Assembly: GCA_945903545.1 (NCBI GenBank)
Contig: CAMDOO010000022.1
Location: forward strand, 1-41,951
From: Opitutus sp. GAS368
GTDB taxonomy: Bacteria > Verrucomicrobiota > Verrucomicrobiia > Opitutales > Opitutaceae
Direction of reading: 5' to 3'
Length of the DNA stretch: 41,951 nt
The notes under the pieces are model-generated. The model was not told the origin of the DNA, searched no databases, and saw nothing but the letters and a program-made list of their open reading frames with translations. This document shows positions 24,188 to 32,627 of the stretch, piece after piece. Made by a program: the position numbers and the translations under genes. Position 1 is the first letter of the stretch. Every line of letters begins with the position of its first letter.

Positions 24188-25561
24188 TCAGGCCATCAGC
24201 GCAGCCCGCAGCGCGCGACCCTTGGCCAGCGACTCCTGGTATTCCGACTCCGGGTCCGAATCCCACACGATGCCGCCGCCCACGTGGTAGCTCGCGCGCC
24301 CGCCGGCGCAAAGGATGGTGCGGATCGCGATGTTCAGGTCGCAGCCGCCGTCGCACCCGAGGTAGCCGAAGGCCCCCGTGTAGAAACCGCGGCGCACGGG
24401 CTCGAGCTCGTTGATCACCTGCATCGCCCGGATCTTCGGGGCGCCCGTGATCGAGCCGCCGGGCAGCGTGGCCCGCAGGCAGTCGAAGACATCCACGCCC
24501 GGCCGCGGCCGTCCGGACACGGTGCCGACCAGATGAAAGACCGTCGGGTGCTCCTCCAGGCGGCAGTCCTCATCCACCTTGACCGACCCGAACTCGCAGA
24601 TCCGGCCCAGGTCGTTCCGCTCGAGGTCCACGATCATCAGCAGCTCGGCCCGGTCCTTGGCGCTGGCCAGCAGCTCGGCGCGGAGGCGGCGGTCCTCCTC
24701 CGGCGTCGCGCCGCGCGGGCGGGTGCCCTTGATCGGGCGCGTCTCGACCCGGCCTTGGGCGAGCCGCAGGAAACGTTCCGGCGAGCAGCCGACCGCCTGC
24801 CAGTCGCCGCCGTCGTAATAGCACGCGAAGGGCGCCGGGCTGCGCGACCGCAGCTTCAGGTAAAGTTCGGGCGCGGGTATCCCGAGGACAGCGTCGAAGC
24901 GCTGGGTGAGGTTCACCTGATAGACATCACCCGCGGCGATGTAGTCCCGGATGAGTTGCACCGCGGCGATATACCCGGACTTGTTCCAATTTGCCGCCGG
25001 TGCCATGGCCGTCGGCAAAATGAAGCCCGCCTCGGGAGCGGCGGCCGGCAGCTGCTCGGCGAGAAGTTCTTCGAGTCGGGTGAGCACCGCGTCATCCGAT
25101 CCATCCGGCGGCGCGTGGGCGGTGAGGTAGGCTTTTCCGGTGGCGTGATCGAAGGCGAAGCCGCCGTCATAGAACCCGAAATGGAGATCCGGCATCCCCG
25201 TGGTGGCGGGTTGGCGGCTCACGATGCCCTCGAGTGCGCTGCCCGCCTCGTAGGAAATCCCGCCCACGGCACCGGCGGTGAAGGGCAGCAGGGGATGCGC
25301 CGGGCCGCGGCGCTTCGCGAGGAACTCGCGCAACACGTCGAGGGGGTTCCCCTCGCGCCGGGTGGTTGTGCCGCAGGCGGTGATGCTTAGGGAGGTTCCC
25401 GTCGCGGTGAATACCTGCTGTGGTTCGCAGCCGAGAAAGGAGAAGCGCCCGAGTCCGCCAGCCGCTTGTGCGCTGTCGAGGAAGAAGCAGCCCGGACGCC
25501 GGCTAAGGCGGTGGAACAGCTCCACCGCCGGGAGCGGGCAGGTGATCTCGCGGATCTTCAT
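24188..25561 (-). CDS. pabB: aminodeoxychorismate synthase component I
   Basis: A 457-residue chorismate-utilising enzyme. The lysine-bearing motif ETRPIKGTRPRG distinguishes PabB from anthranilate synthase TrpE (which has PIAGTxxRG). Also seen are YQVNLTQRF, VGCSPERFL, LMIVDLERNDLGR, LPGGSITGAPKIRAMQVI and IRTILCAGG. It aminates chorismate to 4-amino-4-deoxychorismate for p-aminobenzoate and folate, using ammonia from PabA. No pabA lies within the window, nor pabC, though the aminotransferase-like lyase may be elsewhere. It is last in the folate cluster after folP, folB and folK, which supports the assignment. Confidence 0.95.
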   Translation of the reverse strand: MKIREITCPLPAVELFHRLSRRPGCFFLDSAQAAGGLGRFSFLGCEPQQVFTATGTSLSITACGTTTRREGNPLDVLREFLAKRRGPAHPLLPFTAGAVGGISYEAGSALEGIVSRQPATTGMPDLHFGFYDGGFAFDHATGKAYLTAHAPPDGSDDAVLTRLEELLAEQLPAAAPEAGFILPTAMAPAANWNKSGYIAAVQLIRDYIAAGDVYQVNLTQRFDAVLGIPAPELYLKLRSRSPAPFACYYDGGDWQAVGCSPERFLRLAQGRVETRPIKGTRPRGATPEEDRRLRAELLASAKDRAELLMIVDLERNDLGRICEFGSVKVDEDCRLEEHPTVFHLVGTVSGRPRPGVDVFDCLRATLPGGSITGAPKIRAMQVINELEPVRRGFYTGAFGYLGCDGGCDLNIAIRTILCAGGRASYHVGGGIVWDSDPESEYQESLAKGRALRAALMA

Positions 25562-25676
25562 CGCGGGTTCTTTGAACCACGGATTCGGATTATTGCACGC
25601 GAAGACGCCACGGACGCGAAGTTCGGAGAAGGAAGTTTTTTCGGGGCCTCGGCGCGCTCAGCGTCTGGCGTGCCAA

Positions 25677-26189
25677 TCATCCGATCCCGTTCTCGGGACA
25701 TTCCCGCACACCGGTGCGGTCGGTGAGCGCGGCGAGTTCGCGGACGGTCTTTTCCCCGATGGTCAGGTCGGGCGCGAGGGTCGCGAGCGGGACGAGCACG
25801 AAGGCGCGTTCGGCCAGTCGCGGGTGGGGCAGGGTGAGCGCGGCGTTCGTCGAGACCAGGTCGCCGTAGCACAGGATGTCGATGTCGAGCGTGCGGGGCC
25901 CCCAGCGGACGTCGCGGGTCCGCCCGAGCGCCTGCTCAATCCCCTGGCAGGCGGTCAGCAATTGCGCGGCAGGCAGCTCGGTCTCGATGCCTGCGACCAG
26001 ATTCAGATAGTTGGGCTGGCCCACGACACCCACGGGCGTCGTGTCGTAGACCTGTGAGACCGCGGTTACCCGGATGCCGGCGAGCCTGCGCAGGAGGCGG
26101 ATCGCTTCCGACAGGTACCGGGCGCGGTCGCCGAGGTTGCTGCCCAGACCGAGGTAGGCGGGTGTCACGGGCGTTGCATTTTTCCGCAT
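25677..26189 (-). CDS. folK: 2-amino-4-hydroxy-6-hydroxymethyldihydropteridine diphosphokinase
   Basis: A 170-residue HPPK. It begins with AYLGLGSNLGDR, the family hallmark, then SQVYDTTPVGVVGQPNYLN, and the signature RWGPRTLDIDILCYGD with the two metal-binding aspartates, followed by LPHPRLAERAFVLVPLA. It transfers pyrophosphate from ATP to the pterin made by FolB. The start at 26189 is the ATG of MRKNATP; a longer frame would translate the adjacent palindromic repeat. It sits between folB and pabB in the folate cluster. Confidence 0.95.
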   Translation of the reverse strand: MRKNATPVTPAYLGLGSNLGDRARYLSEAIRLLRRLAGIRVTAVSQVYDTTPVGVVGQPNYLNLVAGIETELPAAQLLTACQGIEQALGRTRDVRWGPRTLDIDILCYGDLVSTNAALTLPHPRLAERAFVLVPLATLAPDLTIGEKTVRELAALTDRTGVRECPENGIG

Positions 26190-26190
26190 G

Positions 26191-26250
26191 TGTAGGCCGG
26201 GTGCCCTCACCCGGCATGATCGATTCGGGGTGAGGGCACCCCGACCACAG
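26191..26250. repeat. inverted pair of CCGGGTG-family repeats
   Basis: TGTAGGCCGGGTGCCCTCA at 26191-26209 and the mirror-image copy CGGGGTGAGGGCACCCCG at 26226-26243 form a large hairpin. The element lies exactly between the folB stop and the folK start codon, beginning two bases from the latter. Confidence 0.88.
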
Positions 26251-26625
26251 TTAAAGGGAGGGCGTCCGATCCTTGCCGGTCTCCACGGCGACGTAGTCGA
26301 GCACGCCGCCGAGCGGGGCCGAGGGCTTCTTTACGGTGAGGTCCACGCGGGTCACGCGTGGGCAGGCCTCGAGGACGGCGTCGATCAGGCGGTTGGCGAG
26401 GGCCTCGAGCAGGCGCATGCGCTCCTTTTCGACGATCTGGCGGCAGACGCCGTAGACCTTCTGGTAGTCCACCGTGGCGTCGAGCCGGTCGGTCTGGCCG
26501 GCCTCGGCGATGTCGAGAGTGAGTATGAGGTCGATGAGGAACCGCTGGCCGAGCACGTTCTCCTCCGCGAGGTTCCCGTGGTAGCCGTAGAACACCATGT
26601 TCTGGAGGTGGATTTTACCGGTCAT
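26251..26625 (-). CDS. folB: dihydroneopterin aldolase
   Basis: A 124-residue protein of normal FolB length. The N-terminal IHLQNMVFYGYHGNLAEEN corresponds to the family motif (V/IxGYHGVxxxE), followed by QRFLIDLILTLDI, ATVDYQKVY, and LLEALANRLIDAVL; VDLTVKKPSAPLGG contains the conserved lysine. It converts dihydroneopterin to 6-hydroxymethyl-dihydropterin, the substrate of FolK encoded next. The gene follows folP with a short gap that holds a repeat. Confidence 0.93.
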   Translation of the reverse strand: MTGKIHLQNMVFYGYHGNLAEENVLGQRFLIDLILTLDIAEAGQTDRLDATVDYQKVYGVCRQIVEKERMRLLEALANRLIDAVLEACPRVTRVDLTVKKPSAPLGGVLDYVAVETGKDRTPSL

Positions 26626-26647
26626 GATGGAGCGGAGGGTCGGAGGA

Positions 26648-26724
26648 CCAGAGGATCAGAGGGGCGGAGGATCGGGAAGGCAGATATTCTGAATCTCAGG
26701 CCTTCTGATCCTCGGATCCTCTGG
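26648..26724. repeat. inverted repeat overlapping the 3' end of folP
   Basis: CCAGAGGATC (26648-26657) and GATCCTCTGG (26715-26724) are exact complements, and the intervening CAGAGGGG, GGAGGATC and CTTCTGATCCTC continue the GAGGATC theme. The right arm lies inside folP and encodes its last residues (RGSEDQKA), so the element supplies the C-terminus and stop codon. Confidence 0.8.
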
Positions 26725-27578
26725 CCCGGATGGCAGCCGCCATTCGGGCTGCGCGGAGGTTGGACTGCACATCGTGGACGCGGATCAGCTCGACCCCGTG
26801 CCAGGCGGCGAGGCTGGTGATGGCGAGCGTGCCTTCCAGGCGCTCGCCCGGTGGGAGGTCAAGCACGTGGCTGACGACGGACTTGCGCGAGGCGCCGAGG
26901 AAGAGTGGTCGGCCGAGCACGCGCAGCTCGGGCAGGCGGGCGAGGATGGCGAGGTTTTGTTCCTGCGTCTTGGCGAAGCCGATGCCGGGATCCAAGAGGA
27001 GGCGCTCGGCGGGGACGCCGGCGCGGGCCGCGGTCGCGATCGAGCGCTCGAAGTACCGGAGCATCCGGGCGATCGGGTCGCCGGTTTCCGCGCTGAAACC
27101 GGGCTCGTTGTGCATGACGACCACCGGGCAGCCGAACTCGGCCGCCACGCCGGCGAGCCCGGGATCGCGGAGCAGGCCGTGGATGTCGTTGAGCATATGA
27201 GCGCCGGCCTGCAGGGCGGCGCGGGCGACGGCGCTGCGGTAGGTGTCGATGGAAAGCGGCACGGGCAGGCTGTGGGCGAGGGCGGTGATCACGGGAACCA
27301 CCCGGCGGATTTCCTCCTCGAGCGGGACCTCAGCGTAGCCCGGGCGGGTGGATTGTCCGCCGATGTCAATCAGCGAGGCGCCCTCGGCCACGAGGCGGTG
27401 GGCCTGGGCGACGGCAGCCTCGGCCGAGGCAAAGCGTCCGCCGTCGAAGAACGAATCTGGCGTGACGTTGAGGATGCCGACGATCCGGGGCTCGCCGCCA
27501 AGGAGCAGCTCCCGGCCGCGGCAATCGAGGCGGATGCCGCTGGGGGGGGGGGCGGATGGGCTCGGCGGTTTTGGCCAT
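26696..27578 (-). CDS. folP: dihydropteroate synthase, apparent frameshift at a C(11) run near the 5' end
   Basis: The main frame shows all of DHPS: VGILNVTPDSFFDGGRF, LIDIGGQSTRPGY, PLSIDTYRSAVARAAL, LNDIHG, LLLDPGIGFAKTQEQNL, FLGASRKSVV and the final IRVHDVQ. It condenses the FolK product with p-aminobenzoate. The only good start, ATG at 27578 (MAKTAEPIRPPP), is one base out of frame with this, across eleven consecutive C on the coding strand (27542-27552). With ten C the product would be a normal 293 residues. No alternative start exists in the main frame before the first conserved motif. Either a homopolymer error in the sequence or a slippage-controlled gene. Confidence 0.85.
27542..27552 (+). 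repeat. homopolymer G(11) (C(11) on the coding strand of folP)
   Basis: Eleven G in a row, the longest homopolymer I notice in the window, lies twelve codons after the folP start and separates that start from the catalytic frame by one base. Confidence 0.95.
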
Positions 27579-27646
27579 GGCGGGGCGGAAGATTGACCGA
27601 GAAAGAGTAAGAGACCGAGAAAGATAGGTCTGAGACGCGAAGCGTC

Positions 27647-28636
27647 TCAGACGATCTTCAGCTTCGGCAGGTCTTGGCCGTCGACGAGGCCGACGGGGCG
27701 GCCCTTGGTGTCGATCACGATCAGGTCGTCGATCTTGTGCGCCTCGAACAGCCGGAGTGCGTCCACGCCGAGCGCGTCGACCCCGATGGTCTTGGGCGAA
27801 CGGGTCATGAAAGCTGCGACAGGCTGCTGCAGGAAACCGGGACCGGTCAGCGCGCTGCGGCGGAAGTCGCCGTCGGTGAGGATGCCGGTGAGTTTCCCGG
27901 TCTTGGGCGCGACGAGCGCGATGCTGCCGCTCTTGGCCTTGGTCATCCGCAGGATCGCGTCCTGGAGGGTGATCTGCTCGGAGGCCACCGGCAGCCGGTC
28001 GCCGGAGCGCATGATGTCGCGGACGCGCAGGAGCAGTTGGAGCCCGAGGTTGCCCGCGGGATGGTACTTGGCGAAGTCGTCCCGGGTGAGGCCCCGGCTC
28101 TCGAGGAGCACCATGGCGAGGGCATCTCCGAGGGCGAGGGCGGCGGTGGTGCTGGCGGTCGGCGCGAGCAGCAGCGGACAGGCCTCGCGCGGGACCTGGT
28201 AGACAAGGCGGAAATCCGCGCCGCCGGCGAGATCGGATTCCGGATTCGAGGTGAACGCCACGAGGCGCAGGCCGAAGCGGCGCAGGATGGGCACGAGGCG
28301 CACGATCTCCTCGGTCTGGCCGCTGTTGCTGAGCAGGATCGCGAGGTCGCCCTCGTCCACGAGCCCGAGGTCGCCGTGCAGGGCCTGCGTGGCATCAAGG
28401 AAACAGGACGAGACCCCGGTGCTGTTGAAGGTGCCGCAAAGCTTCTGGGCGATGTGGGCGGACTTGCCGATGCCGCTGAAGATCAGTTTGCGCCCGGCCG
28501 CGACCGTGGCCTCGACGGCGCGCGCGGTGGCGACGAACTCCGGCCCGAGCCGGCGGGCGGTGGCCCCGAGCGCCTCGCTCTCGATCCGGATGCAGGCACG
28601 GGCACGGGCGAGGGCGGATTTGGATTGGAGGGCCAT
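27647..28636 (-). CDS. kdsD: D-arabinose 5-phosphate isomerase
   Basis: A 329-residue enzyme with a SIS sugar-isomerase domain followed by two CBS domains. SIS motifs: LIFSGIGKSAHIAQKLCGT, the conserved SCFLDATQALHGDLG with the catalytic histidine, and ILLSNSGQTEEIV; the linking LTRDDFAKYHPAGNLG is a KdsD/KpsF hallmark. CBS segments start at RDIMRSGDRLP and AAFMTRSPKTIG. It converts ribulose 5-phosphate to arabinose 5-phosphate, the first step to Kdo for lipopolysaccharide. It precedes folP by 68 bases and may share its transcript, though the functions differ. Confidence 0.95.
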   Translation of the reverse strand: MALQSKSALARARACIRIESEALGATARRLGPEFVATARAVEATVAAGRKLIFSGIGKSAHIAQKLCGTFNSTGVSSCFLDATQALHGDLGLVDEGDLAILLSNSGQTEEIVRLVPILRRFGLRLVAFTSNPESDLAGGADFRLVYQVPREACPLLLAPTASTTAALALGDALAMVLLESRGLTRDDFAKYHPAGNLGLQLLLRVRDIMRSGDRLPVASEQITLQDAILRMTKAKSGSIALVAPKTGKLTGILTDGDFRRSALTGPGFLQQPVAAFMTRSPKTIGVDALGVDALRLFEAHKIDDLIVIDTKGRPVGLVDGQDLPKLKIV

Positions 28637-28723
28637 GGAGCGGGCTGTTCGGGCTTGTGTCGTCCGGAGCGCTTGCGGAACTTACGCGCGACGTTTCCGC
28701 GTTCAATCCCTTTCCCGACGAAC

Positions 28724-29650
28724 ATGAGCCTCCGCCGCATTCCCCCGCTGCTCGCCGTGCTGCTGCTGGCGGCGGCGTGCAGCCGTGGCGGCGGCGGGTC
28801 CGGGAGCGAGCAAGAGGATTCCGATTTCCTGAGCGCGCAGGACCTGAAAAGGCGCGGCCAGCCCATGGAGGCGCTGGCGGCCTACCGCCGGGTCATCGCG
28901 CGCCACGGCGAGTCGGCCCCGGAGTCTTATCTCGACGCCGGTCTGATCTATTTCCAGACGCTGAAGGATCCCGTCAGGGCCTGGATCTACCTGCAGCAGT
29001 ACCTCGAGCTGCAGCCCAACTCCCCGCGGCGCGACGAGATCCGTCAGCAGGTGACGGCCGCCGAGCGGGAGATGATCTTCCAGCGGCTGGCCCAGGCCCA
29101 GTTCGGCGGCGGCGAGCTCGTGCAGCTGCAGGAGCAGGTGGACCAGCTAACCCGCGAGAATGCCCGCCTGGAGGCCGAGTTGAAAATAATCCGGGAGGCC
29201 CCGGCCGGGGTGATGACGCGTTCCGAGATCCTGCTCGCCCCGCAGGCAAGCAGCCCGGCGCAGAACTCCATGGGCCTGAATCCAGGCGAGGCGGCTTCCT
29301 CCGGCCCGATCAACCTGAACCCGGCCACCGCCATGACCCCGGCTACGATCGTGTTATCGACGCCGGTTGCGCCGAAGTCCGCGGCCCCGGCCGACCCTAG
29401 GACCGCGCCGACGTCCCAGAAGGGTGCCTCGGCACCGACCCAGAAAACCGCGGCCGCCACGCCCAAGGGCAGCGTCCCCGCCGCGCGGACCCACACGGTG
29501 CGCGCCGGGGACAACCTCTCCTCCATTGCCCGGCAGTACTACAATGGCGACCAGTCCGCGACGCGGGTCAAGGCCCTGACCGAGGCCAATCGCGATATCC
29601 TCAAGAACGGAACCAGCCTCTCGATCGGCATGACCCTGCGGATCCCATGA
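28724..29650 (+). CDS. lipoprotein with TPR, coiled-coil and LysM domains
   Basis: A 308-residue protein. The lipobox LLAAAC gives lipidated Cys19. Residues about 35-115 form TPR-like helices (RRGQPMEALAAYRRVIARHG). A short coiled coil (LVQLQEQVDQLTRENARLEA) follows, then an Ala/Pro/Thr-rich linker of about 100 residues. The C-terminus is a LysM domain (HTVRAGDNLSSIARQYYNGD to LSIGMTLRIP), which binds peptidoglycan. Such a plan suggests an outer-membrane lipoprotein that reaches the murein through a flexible linker, perhaps in cell-envelope assembly. The stop overlaps the next gene's ATG, so the two are coupled. Confidence 0.85.
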   Translation: MSLRRIPPLLAVLLLAAACSRGGGGSGSEQEDSDFLSAQDLKRRGQPMEALAAYRRVIARHGESAPESYLDAGLIYFQTLKDPVRAWIYLQQYLELQPNSPRRDEIRQQVTAAEREMIFQRLAQAQFGGGELVQLQEQVDQLTRENARLEAELKIIREAPAGVMTRSEILLAPQASSPAQNSMGLNPGEAASSGPINLNPATAMTPATIVLSTPVAPKSAAPADPRTAPTSQKGASAPTQKTAAATPKGSVPAARTHTVRAGDNLSSIARQYYNGDQSATRVKALTEANRDILKNGTSLSIGMTLRIP

Positions 29651-30798
29651 GGGCCACCTCCCGCCGCACCTCGACCTTCAACGAGTCGATGATCCGGGAG
29701 ATGACCCGGGTCGCGCGGGAGCACAACGCGATCAACCTGTCGCAGGGATTCCCGGACGGCGATCCGCCGCCCGCGCTCGTGCAGGCGGCGCGCGAGGCGA
29801 TGGACGCCGGGCGCCACCAATACGCCATCACGTGGGGGGCCCCGGAGCTGCGCACCGCCCTGGCGGCGAAGATGACACGCGACCTGGGCCAGCCGGTCGA
29901 CCCGGAGCGTGAGCTCGTCGTCACCTGCGGCGCCACGGAGGCGATGATGGTGGCGATGATGACGGTCTGCGATCCCGGCGACTGCGTGGGAATGTTCACG
30001 CCCTTCTACGAGAACTACAACGCCGACGCCATCCTGACCGGGGCGATCCCGGTCCATGTCCCGCTGCACCCGCCACATTACCGCTTCGACCCCGCGGAAC
30101 TGCGGGCGGCGTTCGCGGGCGGACTCAAGGCGTTCATCCTCTGCAATCCCTCGAATCCCACCGGCCGCGTGTTCACCCGGGAGGAACTTGGGGTCATCGC
30201 GGCGCTGGCCGAGGAGTTCGACACCTTCGTGATCACGGACGAGGTCTACGAGCACATCGTCTATCCGCCCCACCGGCACACCTACTTCGCGACCCTGCCC
30301 GGGATGGCGCAACGGACGCTGATGTGCTCCTCGCTGTCCAAGACGTACGCCATCACCGGCTGGCGCCTCGGCTACGTGCGTTCGTCGCCGTCGATCATCG
30401 CCCAGGCCCGCAAGGTCCACGATTTCCTCTCCATTGGCGCGGCGGCGCCGCTGCAGCATGCCGTGGTGACGGCACTGAATTTCCCCGGGGTCTACTACGA
30501 AAAGCTGGCGGCGGACTACCTGGCGCAGCGCGAGGTGCTCTGCGGCTACCTCGACCGCACCGGCCTGGCCTACACCAAGCCCGAGGGCGCCTACTTTGTA
30601 ATGGTCGACATCTCGCCCTTCGGGGCGGCGAGCGATGTGGAGTTCTCGCATTGGATGGCCCGGGAGATCGGGGTCGCCCCGGTACCCGGCTCGAGCTTCT
30701 TTCCCGGACGCGAGAACCGGTACATCCGGCTGCACTTCGCGCGCTCGCCCGCCGTCCTGCACCAAGCTGGGGAAAAGCTGCTCAAGCTCCGGCGCTGA
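29647..30798 (+). CDS. PLP-dependent aminotransferase, class I/II (methionine/kynurenine-type)
   Basis: A 383-residue fold-type I aminotransferase. The pyridoxal-phosphate lysine is Lys232 in SLSKTYAITGWRLGY. The other anchors are NLSQGFPDG at the N-terminus, CNPSNPTGRVFTREEL, the aspartate/tyrosine pair in FVITDEVYEHIVY, and the carboxylate-binding arginine in RYIRLHFA. The N-terminal motif is closest to the kynurenine or methionine aminotransferase subgroup (YbdL, KAT), so it probably transfers amino groups from such residues to 2-oxo acids. The substrate cannot be read from the sequence. It starts within the stop of the LysM gene. Confidence 0.92.
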   Translation: MRATSRRTSTFNESMIREMTRVAREHNAINLSQGFPDGDPPPALVQAAREAMDAGRHQYAITWGAPELRTALAAKMTRDLGQPVDPERELVVTCGATEAMMVAMMTVCDPGDCVGMFTPFYENYNADAILTGAIPVHVPLHPPHYRFDPAELRAAFAGGLKAFILCNPSNPTGRVFTREELGVIAALAEEFDTFVITDEVYEHIVYPPHRHTYFATLPGMAQRTLMCSSLSKTYAITGWRLGYVRSSPSIIAQARKVHDFLSIGAAAPLQHAVVTALNFPGVYYEKLAADYLAQREVLCGYLDRTGLAYTKPEGAYFVMVDISPFGAASDVEFSHWMAREIGVAPVPGSSFFPGRENRYIRLHFARSPAVLHQAGEKLLKLRR

Positions 30799-30973
30799 GC
30801 CGGACTGAAACTTTCCGGCTGGGGTCGTAAAATGGGATACCGGCCTGTTCGGACCTACTGACTGTGGCCGTTGCCGGCTTGCACGTCGTTCGGAATATGA
30901 ATTTAGCTCGTGGCGTGAAAGCCTCGCCCCGTTGGTTTCCGCTTTGGGAAACCGCCTTCGCCGATACTGGACA

Positions 30974-31240
30974 ATGACTCCTGTCACTCTGGCGCTTGTG
31001 AGCATCCGCGAAACTTACGAGGTCCTTGGGCTGATCGGCATCGTTGCCACCTTGGCGGGTGTCTGGATGCAGTCCAAGCGCACCGGACTCGACTCGGATG
31101 CGGAGGAGGCGGTGAAGGACGGGGTGATGACGGAAATGGCCGCCCGCCGCCGGATCAGCATCATTGCCTGGGGCACGAGGCTGCTCACGGTGACCGGGGT
31201 GGTTTGTCTCAGCTTTGCCGGCTGGAAGCTGTTTCGCTGA
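30974..31240 (+). CDS. small two-helix membrane protein, unknown
   Basis: An 88-residue frame. Two hydrophobic segments are seen, VLGLIGIVATLAGVWM and IIAWGTRLLTVTGVVCLSF, separated by an acidic then basic loop (DSDAEEAVKDG, MAARRRIS). I do not recognise a family. The ATG at 30974 places the first helix near the N-terminus. It stands alone between the aminotransferase and the chromate transporter genes on the same strand. Gaps of 175 bases before and 99 after argue against strict operon membership. The codon pattern is GC-rich like its neighbours, supporting a real gene. Confidence 0.65.
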   Translation: MTPVTLALVSIRETYEVLGLIGIVATLAGVWMQSKRTGLDSDAEEAVKDGVMTEMAARRRISIIAWGTRLLTVTGVVCLSFAGWKLFR

Positions 31241-31339
31241 GGCGCCCCCAGCGGTCCGGCCCTGCCGATTGATCGTCACTTCCGAATTGTCACACAACCC
31301 GGACTCGCCGCGGCCCGCCAAGCCCGCTTGCGTCGGGTG

Positions 31340-32596
31340 ATGTCCGTAACGCCCCCCTTTCGCGAGGCCCTGCGCTTCTGGCTGAAGCTGGGCTGCATCA
31401 GCTTCGGCGGGCCGGCGGGGCAGATCGCGATCATGCACACGGAGCTGGTCGACCGGAAGCGCTGGATCGACGAGGAGCGTTTCCTGCACGCGCTGAATTT
31501 CTGCATGCTGCTGCCGGGACCCGAGGCGACGCAGCTTGCGACGTACTGCGGCTGGCGCCTGCACGGGATTCGCGGCGGCCTGGTGGCCGGCGGGCTCTTT
31601 GTGCTGCCCTCGGCGCTGCTGCTCTGGGGGTTGAGCTGGCTCTACGCGGCGCACGGCAGTGCACCGCTGGTCGCGGCAATCTTCACCGGGCTCAAGCCGG
31701 CGGTCACGGCCATCGTGGCTGCGGCGGTGATCCGGATCGGCCGGCGGTCGTTGCGCGGGCCGTTCTCGTGGGCACTCGCCGCGGGTGCATTCGTGGGGAT
31801 CTTTTTTCTGCAGGTGCCGTTCCCGGTGGTGGTGCTGGCGGCGCTGGGGATCGGATTTTTCATGGGGTGGAAGCCGGTTGATCGGTCCGATCGGCCGGAT
31901 CCGATGGATCGGTCCAATCCAGCGCCCGACGCTGCGCCGTCGGCGCTGAAAATTGCTGGCCTCGGCCTCGCCCTCTGGTTCGCGCCCGTGCTTTGGGCGG
32001 GTCTCTGGCAGGGCTGGGGCGGAACCCTGGCCCAGGAGGGCTTCTTCTTCAGCAAGGCCGCCCTGGTGACCTTTGGCGGGGCCTACGCGGTGCTGCCCTA
32101 CGTGGGGCAGCAGGCGGTGGATCATTTTGGCTGGTTGTCCGCGCCGCAGATGCTGGATGGGCTCGGGCTGGCGGAGACGACCCCCGGACCGCTGATCATG
32201 GTGGTGCAGTTTGTCGGGTTTCTCGGAGGTTGGAACCAACCGGGCAGCCTGAGTCCGCTGCTGGCGGGGACGCTGGGTGCCGCGATCACGACCTGGACCA
32301 CCTTTGTCCCGTGCTTCCTGTGGATTTTCATCGGGGCGCCGCATCTGGAGCGGCTGCGGTCGATCACGCGGTTGAACTCCGCCTTGGCCGCGGTGACCGC
32401 GTCGGTGGTCGGAGTCGTTCTAAACCTCGCCGTCTGGTTCGGACGGCACGTCTTTTTCCCCGCGACGGGTGGCGTGGACGGATTTGCCGTGGCGGTGGCT
32501 GTCGCGGCCTTTGCCGCCATGCAGTTCTTTAAGGTCGGAATCATCCCAGTCGTGGCCGGCGCTGGCCTGATCGGGCTGCTGGCGGGACTGGGGTGA
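31340..32596 (+). CDS. chrA: chromate transporter family protein (ChrA, two-domain)
   Basis: A 418-residue membrane protein with the duplicated CHR architecture. The first half has ISFGGPAGQIAIMH and MLLPGPEATQLATYCGW, the second TFGGAYAVLPYVGQQAV and AETTPGPLIMVVQFVGF, the paired signature motifs of the family. The long version exports chromate by proton exchange; many members have other or unknown anions. The linker between the halves (VDRSDRPDPMDRSNP) is translated from a GATCGGTCC repeat. The ATG at 31340 is chosen over a TTG at 31328. No regulator such as chrB is near, so a true chromate role is not shown. Confidence 0.88.
   Translation: MSVTPPFREALRFWLKLGCISFGGPAGQIAIMHTELVDRKRWIDEERFLHALNFCMLLPGPEATQLATYCGWRLHGIRGGLVAGGLFVLPSALLLWGLSWLYAAHGSAPLVAAIFTGLKPAVTAIVAAAVIRIGRRSLRGPFSWALAAGAFVGIFFLQVPFPVVVLAALGIGFFMGWKPVDRSDRPDPMDRSNPAPDAAPSALKIAGLGLALWFAPVLWAGLWQGWGGTLAQEGFFFSKAALVTFGGAYAVLPYVGQQAVDHFGWLSAPQMLDGLGLAETTPGPLIMVVQFVGFLGGWNQPGSLSPLLAGTLGAAITTWTTFVPCFLWIFIGAPHLERLRSITRLNSALAAVTASVVGVVLNLAVWFGRHVFFPATGGVDGFAVAVAVAAFAAMQFFKVGIIPVVAGAGLIGLLAGLG
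31879..31919 (+). repeat. GATCGGTCC tandem-like repeat inside chrA
   Basis: GATCGGTCC occurs at 31880-31888 and 31907-31915, with GATCGGCCGGATCCGAT in between, a self-complementary, GATC-rich stretch. It encodes the hydrophilic linker between the two CHR halves without breaking the frame. Confidence 0.7.
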
Positions 32597-32606
32597 TTTC
32601 AGGAAG

Positions 32607-32627
32607 GGCGGACATGTCATGTCCGCC
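32607..32627. repeat. perfect palindrome after chrA
   Basis: GGCGGACATG T CATGTCCGCC is a perfect 10-bp inverted repeat with a single central base, ten bases after the chrA stop. It may end transcripts, but no T run follows. The rest of the 230-base gap to the exporter genes shows no gene. Confidence 0.85.

Noticed and set aside
14433-26250. CRISPR array from the recurrent CCGGGTG palindromes
   Set aside because: Copies are kilobases apart or in inverted pairs, not direct repeats with regular spacers, and no cas genes are seen.
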